A DNA stretch of 26,400 bases from Physocladia obscura. Taxonomy: Eukaryota > Chytridiomycota > Chytridiomycetes > Chytridiales > Chytriomycetaceae. Numbering within the stretch: position 1 is the first letter of the stretch; every line of letters begins with the position of its first letter. The position numbers and the translations under genes are program-made. The notes beneath the pieces are model-generated. The model searched no databases. It was not told the origin of the DNA and worked only from the letters and a program-made list of their open reading frames with translations. This document shows, in pieces, positions 21,173-26,400 of the stretch. The stretch covers positions 1 through 26,400 of the forward strand of contig JADGJH010000178.1 of assembly GCA_027596945.1 (NCBI GenBank). Reading direction: 5' to 3'.

Positions 21173-21676
21173 TCAAAAGCAAGAAGCGTGCCAACAAGTT
21201 TTATGAGTTTCTGCCACAATTTTACAAGTCATCATGCCAATACAAACACAAGTTGAAGGTTGAACAGAGCATTTTCCTCCTGTGTAGCCCCCAACCGATC
21301 CAGCAAAGTGAAACAGGTTATTTTGAGATGATGATCCAATGTATCCAAATCCAGATTCACCACCACTGGAATCTTTGCCGTCCACACACAAAATCTGCCA
21401 ACAACCCGACGCGTTTAAGTCACGGCTGATTTTACAATGTTGGGTATTTGGATTGCAAGGGTTACTTTGGGCGCTACAAAGTTCACCAAGCTCGTTCAAA
21501 TTTCTGATTGATCCACATTCACTGCTGACAGCTTTTTTTTAAAGAAAGTGAGCCACGTCATGTCTTTTTTCGCCAAATTTCAAGGAGACAATGAGATATT
21601 ACTTACAACCGTCCGGATAGGCAAAGACAAGTGGTATAGATATTGTAAGTACTGACAAAAAGTGCTTTATGGGCAT
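21173..21676 (-). CDS. Small secreted cysteine-rich protein, unknown family
   Basis: Two exons, 21676-21603 and 21524-21173, joined in phase 2 (donor GTAATA, acceptor GTCAG), 141 aa. The first exon, too short for routine ORF listing, encodes a clear signal peptide of 19 residues (MPIKHFLSVLTISIPLVFA) followed by YPDGC. The predicted mature protein of about 122 aa contains 13 cysteines. It has two cysteine-rich halves (SEC, ELC, NPC, QHC, SGC, ILC; then GKC, STCVC, MTC, KTC, ASC) around a Gly/Ser-rich centre. The spacing does not match CFEM or hydrophobin patterns, so I assign no family. A tandem CAGCAG acceptor allows a one-codon shorter form starting exon 2 at 21521. The gene is convergent with the ABC transporter (74 bp between stops) and divergent from TIM44 (112 bp between ATGs). 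Likely extracellular or wall-associated; function unknown. Confidence 0.72.
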
Positions 21677-21788
21677 ACTGAATTGACTTGTGGTTGAATG
21701 TCAATCACAGAATTGTCAAGATTTTCTTTCGGATGACAAAAAAAGGCACAAAGTAAAGAAAAAAAAAGAAAAAAACAAAAAGCTGAAG
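21677..21788. promoter_or_regulatory. 112-bp divergent promoter between secreted protein gene and TIM44
   Basis: The start codons at 21676 (minus) and 21789 (plus) are separated by 112 bp, so one short region must serve both genes. The TIM44 side is a long purine-rich run (about 21738-21785, mostly A with some G). I recognise no specific factor site. Confidence 0.5.
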
Positions 21789-23392
21789 ATGTTCCGTGCA
21801 ACACGATTGACACGACTTGCACAAAATACTCGAAGATACAGCAGTAGAACCAGTGGAACCAGTGGAAACAGTGGAAGTGGAAGCGGGAACGGAAACAGCG
21901 GGGGAGGAAACGTGAACTTCATCAGCGAGTTTGTGTCTTCAATACAACGGCAGGTTGCGGCACACCCAACTTTCCAGCAAGACGTGAAGCAACTCAGCGC
22001 AAAGAGCGCCGAACTTAACGATAGCGAAAGCCTCAAGCGCGCAAAGGACGCAGCAAAAGCAACGAACTCGGCGTTGGGCGGCGCGGCAAAAGCCGTCGGC
22101 AAAGGCGTCTCGATGGCCCTCGGTTCGACTCCTGTGAGGGCCGCCGCCAAAGTCGCCGGTGCTGTTGGCGAAAGTGTCGCGAAGGTGCCGTTTTCTTTGC
22201 TTTTTGCTTCTCGATGTTTTGCCAAGTCTCAAATTGCTCGGACAGGCAGCAGAACCGATTATTGACTCTAAAGCCGGGAAAGCCGTTGCGTCCGGTGTCG
22301 ATTCTATTCAGAACTCGCTCGCCTCCTCCGCACAAAATGCCCAGTACATTGAATACATTTCCCCCGAACAACGCGACGCCCTACGCAAAAAAATGATTGC
22401 GCGCAGAGCTACCCAACCAATCGTGTCTGCAAACCCCGAAGCTGGTGGCGCCGTTGTCGTTGCGCAAGAAACTCAATGGGCGAAATCATGGAGAGAATTC
22501 AATGAGAAAAACCCCCTCGCGTTTGGTCTATCAAAAGTATCGAAAGTTATCGAAGAAAGTGATAATCCAGTCGTGGAAACTGCCAGAGACGCCTGGTACA
22601 AGATAGGCCGCTTTTTTGACGAAACTGAAGAAGCAAAATGCATCACCGCTTTTCGCTCCGTCGATCCTACTTTTCGAAAAGACGAATTTTTGGCTGAGGC
22701 TGCTCAGTTTGTTATTCCGGAAATTCTGGAGGGTAACCTAAAGGGCGATCTTACTCCAATAAAGAAATGGTGCAGCGAAAGAGTGAGTAATTTAGACGAA
22801 AGAAACAAGTGAAGCTAGAAACACAAATATATCGATCAAGCCACTGAAAAAAGTATTTTTTGCGCATAGAAATACTTCTGAAAAAGTGTGTTTAAAAAAA
22901 AAAGATTAGCGAAGCATCGAACAAATTGAGATAAAAACATTTTTGCGCAAAACATAAATAACATTTATTTGTGTGTGTGTATTGTATGTCATAACGACTG
23001 GAAAAATCAAATAACCTATGTTTTCTCAACCAAAATAAAATCATCAGGTGCTTGCCGAAATTTCCGCATCCGTTGTCCAACAGCGAATCGCAAATCTTGT
23101 CTCAGAATGCAAACTCCTTGACTTATCTCAAGTGGATATCAAAAAACTAATGTTCATGAATGAAGACAAATCATTACCGGTCGTCATTATTACATTCCGA
23201 ACACAAGAGATACTTAAATTTTTGGACAAAAAAACTGGCGAAGTCAAGCTTGGTTCTGACGATACTCTGGATACTGCAAATTATGCCATTGCAATGACAA
23301 AAGATCAATGTCTAAGTCCCGATATTCCTATTGATCCAGAAACTCTGGGATGGAGGGTTATTAGTTGGTCAAGGTCAGGAGCCAAGTTTTGA
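21789..23392 (+). CDS. TIM44: Mitochondrial import inner membrane translocase subunit Tim44
   Basis: Matrix-side peripheral subunit that tethers mtHsp70 to the TIM23 channel to drive presequence protein import. Three exons, 21789-22184, 22246-22782, 23048-23392, all phase 0, 425 aa, the usual Tim44 length. The N-terminus (MFRATRLTRLAQNTRRYSS) is a basic amphipathic presequence without acidic residues. It is followed by a Ser/Gly linker and a charged helical segment (FQQDVKQLSAKSAEL). The C-terminal Tim44 domain runs from about residue 240 (FFDETEEAKCITAFRSVDPTF, EFLAEAAQFVIPEILEG, KKWCSERVLAEIS). I chose the ATG at 21789 because the upstream in-frame extension is a Lys-run that would bury the presequence. 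Intron 2 is 265 bp, far longer than others here, and contains a stop if retained. Confidence 0.9.
22783..23047 (+). other. Long TIM44 intron with hairpin
   Basis: Intron of 265 bp (GTGAGT...CATCAG). It contains a perfect 8-bp inverted repeat, AAGTATTT (22851-22858) and AAATACTT (22870-22877), with an 11-nt loop. The loop region includes TTTTTGCGCA, which recurs at 22940-22949. Retention would end the protein at TGA 22810-22812. I searched for snoRNA C/D boxes and found no convincing C box. Confidence 0.6.
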
Positions 23393-23943
23393 TTCTTCAT
23401 GAGAATATATTATGTTTCTTTTCTTTTTTTTTATGCGGTTATGAGCAATGAATGAATCAAAGTGCTTTTTTATTGAAATTCACAATTGTATTGAACGATC
23501 AGTCCAAAATTCTGTTATCTTCAATTTGAATAATTGAGTTCCCGAACCAAATTATGCCATTCTAGAAATTGACACTCATTTTGAAATCATAACCATACTT
23601 ACAAAAAAAAGACGATATTCGCTTTTTGAGTCCCTTAGCATTTGGTCACCAACTTTTTGATATTTATTGATTTGTAAGGTTTTTAAAGTCGAAATTGAAA
23701 TCGCAATTCTCATTCGGCGACACCAAAAAAACAGGAAAAAAAAAGAAAAGAGGCAAGAGAAGTGGAACGTTGGGACTTGAAGATTGTGTGAAGCGACGAT
23801 AGTTTAGCTATTTTAATAAGCGGATGTGATCAATAGCATTTAAATTCTGAAAAATCTTGATGGCGTTTCGATGGCGTAATTGTTACTAATTTTGGTTTCA
23901 CATCCAAAACAGATTACAAAAACCTCAATCGTAATCACCGGCG
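23393..23943. promoter_or_regulatory. TIM44 3' region and SulP transporter promoter
   Basis: 551 bp, AT-rich, no gene seen. A purine run of A/G lies at about 23725-23762. Directly repeated GATGGCGT occurs at 23859-23866 and 23870-23877, 11 bp apart and about 70-80 bp before the SulP start codon; these are candidate activator sites but are otherwise unidentified. Confidence 0.45.
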
Positions 23944-26254
23944 ATGTCCAACAGCCCAGTTACTCGAACACCAAATCGAAATCTTTTAGATCAAGCAACT
24001 GGTTTTGTTCGCAATCTTCCAGCTGATTCAGCAGCGTATGTAAAGTCACTGTTTCCTTTTTTTTCATGGCTTCCACGATACAACTTTCACTGGTTTATTG
24101 GCGACTTTATTGCTGGCATTACTGTTGCGCTTGTTGTCATTCCTCAGGTAAATAATACGTTTTTTTTTTGTGAAACTGAAGCTTTTTTGGAGGCGATTTC
24201 CTATGCTTCAAATCTTGCAAATTTACCGGCAGAATTTGGTCTTTACACGTCTTTTATTGGCTGCCTGATTTATGCATTATTCGCAACATCAAAAGGTTAT
24301 TACGCCCCTTTAGTGCCTAATTTAAAAAAATGTGATATTTGTAGACGTCACAATTGGACCAACTGCTGTACTTTCGCTTCTTGTTGGACAACAAATCGCG
24401 CTTTATGTACCAAATGCAACGCCAGCCGAAGCGGTTTCTTTTGCAGTAGCATTATCGTTTTGGACTGGCCTATTTCAAGCAGTTTTTGGACTTTTCCGAA
24501 TCGGACTTGTTGTTGAATTTGTTCCAATTCCGGTTATTGCAGGTGATTAAACTTTTTTGTACTTATTAAAAAGATACTAATAAACTAATAAAGGTTTTAC
24601 TTCTGGAGCCGGGTTCCAAATAATGATTGGTCAACTTCCCGCGCTGTTTGGAATTAAAGGCATCGACACAAACAATGCTCCATATCAAGTTCTCTTTGAA
24701 TTTTTCTCCAAAATCTCACTTACTTCGAAATACGACTTCATTTTTGGTATTACTGCTCTCACAATCATCCTAATTCTCAAGTACTCAATGGCTTATTGCT
24801 CGCAAATTTATTATTCTGGTTTTAAATATGTTGGGTTTTTGCGAAATGCCATTGTTCTCATAATTTTCACTGGAATTTCGTATTCACTTCGAAACAGTCC
24901 AACAATATCGTTTTCAATTGTTAAAAATATACCGTATGGTCTTTCTGGCATTGTTCAGCCAGATTTGAGCCTACAATTTGCTAAAACTGTCTTTCCTGCG
25001 ATCCCTGCAGTTTTTATTGTGGGAATATTGGAGCATATTGCAGTTGTGAAGACTTACAGTCGTTCGAATGGGTATTCTACAAACCCGAACCAGGAGATAA
25101 TTGCCATCGGCTTGACAAATTTGCTGGGTTCGTTTGTTGGCGGGTATCCATCTACTGGGTCTTTTTCGAGAAGTGCTATTAAATCAGAGTCTGGTGTTCG
25201 CTCTCCCGCTGGAAGTTTTATAACAGGGGTATTGGTCATTGTTGGTTTATTCACATTGACAGACGTTTTATACTTCATTCCAAATGCGGTGCTTTCTGCT
25301 ATAGTGATCAGCGCAATTTCGGAACTATTTCATAATTTTAGTATTATTGAGAGCTTAATTGAAATTGAACGTATGTTTTGTTCTTGGTAAAAATTGGTTT
25401 TATTTAATTTAAATTAAATCTTTTCTTCAGCTCTCGACTTCGTGGGCTTTTTGATTGCTCTTTTTGTCACTTTTGCATCCTCCATCGAATATGCAATTTA
25501 TTCATCTGTTGCATTTTCCCTGCTTGTTCTGCTTATTCGCATTGCAAGACCCCGGATCAAAATTCTTTCACGCACTTCAGCTGGTCATTGGGTCGAAGCG
25601 CCTGCTTCATCTTCGTCAGAAGAAACTTTCTCAACTCAAACTGGAATTTTAGTTTTTCAGATTGATCAATCACTTACCTATCCAAATTCAAGCTTTTTCA
25701 ATGATTCGCTGAAAGAATCATTATTTGATCGATTCAAACTCACTGCCAAAAGTGTTTCAAACGCTGAAAGAAGTTGGAGCGACGATACTGAAGAACGACT
25801 CAGGCGTCGCGAACGGTATTTTGGTGTTCAAGATTTGCCACCACTTCGAGCAATTGTGTTTGATTTTTCGGCGGTCAGTAATATCGACTACACGGGATAC
25901 CAAGCTCTTATTGATGCGCGTAATAATGCTGCCAGATTTGCAGGACGGAGTGTTCCATTTCATTTTGTTAATGCCCGAGATGTCTATCTAAATACATTGG
26001 TACGGGTACAAATGATTCATCCTGCCGTTACCAGAGCGGACGTGCCTACAATATCAAGACGTCCGTCAATGGAGTCATTGTTGTCCCGAATGGATGAAGA
26101 ATCAGTTGCTGAACAGAGAGCTGAAAGCAAAGCCGTTGTTGATGGCAATTTTCATAATTCCATTGATGAAGCTGTTGAGACTGCTGACAACGAAACTCGT
26201 TGGCTTATAGAAGGGCGAGGGTCATCAATTGACATTATTTCTTCTTCTTCTTAG
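23944..26254 (+). CDS. SulP-family anion (sulfate-type) transporter with STAS domain
   Basis: Integral membrane anion transporter of the SLC26/SulP family, with sulfate the likeliest substrate in fungi. Five exons: 23944-24147, 24193-24295, 24345-24542, 24594-25370, 25431-26254; 2,106 nt, 701 aa. Family motifs across the membrane core: GDFIAGITVALVVIPQAISYA, LPAEFGLYTSF, SKDVTIGPTAVLSLL, FTSGAGFQIMIGQLP, TNLLGSFVGGYPSTGSFSRSAI, and EPLDFVGFLIALFVTF. The cytoplasmic C-terminal half holds a STAS domain (TQTGILVFQIDQSL to about RSVPFHFVNA), with the NIDYTGYQAL loop and an acidic variable insert between strands. The tail is Ser/Glu-rich (SRRPSMESLL) and may be phosphorylated. Splice junctions restore the conserved PQ-AISYA and E-PLDF joints. 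Specificity (sulfate, molybdate, other anions) cannot be settled by sequence. Confidence 0.92.
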
Positions 26255-26400
26255 GGAAGGTGCATTTAATACGTATTTTTTTTGAAGGGAGGGATGTAAG
26301 AAACTATGAAGGTTTTTATTTTATATAAAGAAAAAGTTGACGATGGAAATCCAATTTCATCAACGTCAGAATAGGCTTTGCAGTAAATACAGCCTGGAGT
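26255..26400. other. SulP gene 3' region to window end
   Basis: 146 bp of 3' sequence without a gene. A small imperfect hairpin (GAAAT 26346-26350 with ATTTC 26354-26358, extended by GAT/ATC around a bulged G) is visible. No canonical AATAAA; TATAAA occurs near 26324. Confidence 0.4.

Noticed and set aside
21716..22225. Minus-strand 169-codon ORF
   Set aside because: Shadow of TIM44 exon 1; Leu/Phe/Pro repeats arise from the antisense of Ser/Gly/Lys codons.
22783..23047. Intronic C/D box snoRNA in TIM44
   Set aside because: CTGA strings exist but no acceptable RTGATGA C box at a suitable position.
1..26400. CRISPR array, transposon, tRNA/rRNA gene or antiviral/defence cassette
   Set aside because: No regularly spaced repeats, transposase motifs, terminal inverted repeats, tRNA B-box-like structure or defence domains were seen on either strand.

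Overview
This window is nuclear DNA from a fungus with short introns, most likely an early-diverging zoosporic (chytrid-like) lineage. The genes are eukaryotic and interrupted by about 34 introns, nearly all 45-90 bp. The proteins are of recognisable fungal type: DCP2, NEM1, TIM44, SulP and F-box/LRR. The full-size ABCA-type transporter is the main hint away from Dikarya, which generally lack that subfamily. The lineage is inferred; no rRNA or species marker is present.

Layout, left to right. Positions 1-8586 are four minus-strand genes in tandem: DCP2 mRNA-decapping enzyme (7 exons, 3' end outside the window), an F-box/LRR protein ending in a CaaX box, a secreted GH2 glycosidase, and a YdhF-type aldo/keto reductase. 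A 476-bp divergent spacer leads to a plus-strand RING/TRAF-type zinc-finger protein (9063-10284) and, only 53 bp later, the NEM1 lipin phosphatase (10338-11580). A 10-N assembly gap at 11642-11651 follows. The next 2,139 bp (11652-13790) repeat 9502-11640 base for base wherever compared, introns included, so a second NEM1 and a headless second RING gene appear. This looks like two unmerged overlapping contig ends rather than a biological duplication.

After 1.4 kb without a convincing gene comes a 15-exon full ABCA-type transporter (15139-21098, 1,696 aa as spliced here). A two-exon secreted cysteine-rich protein on the minus strand converges on it. That small gene is divergent from TIM44 (21789-23392), with only 112 bp between the start codons. 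The window ends with a five-exon SulP/STAS anion transporter (23944-26254).

The genes do not form an obvious pathway; this is a compact, largely housekeeping neighbourhood. I found no CRISPR array, transposon, tRNA or defence system. The points most worth following are the false duplication, the unannotated secreted cysteine-rich protein, six Edc3/Pat1-binding-like leucine motifs in the DCP2 tail, the CaaX box on the F-box protein, the unusually frequent GTT 5' splice sites, and the extremely short spacers and shared 3' ends. Exon boundaries were derived by hand from reading frame, GT-AG borders and family alignment; every multi-exon total closes in frame.
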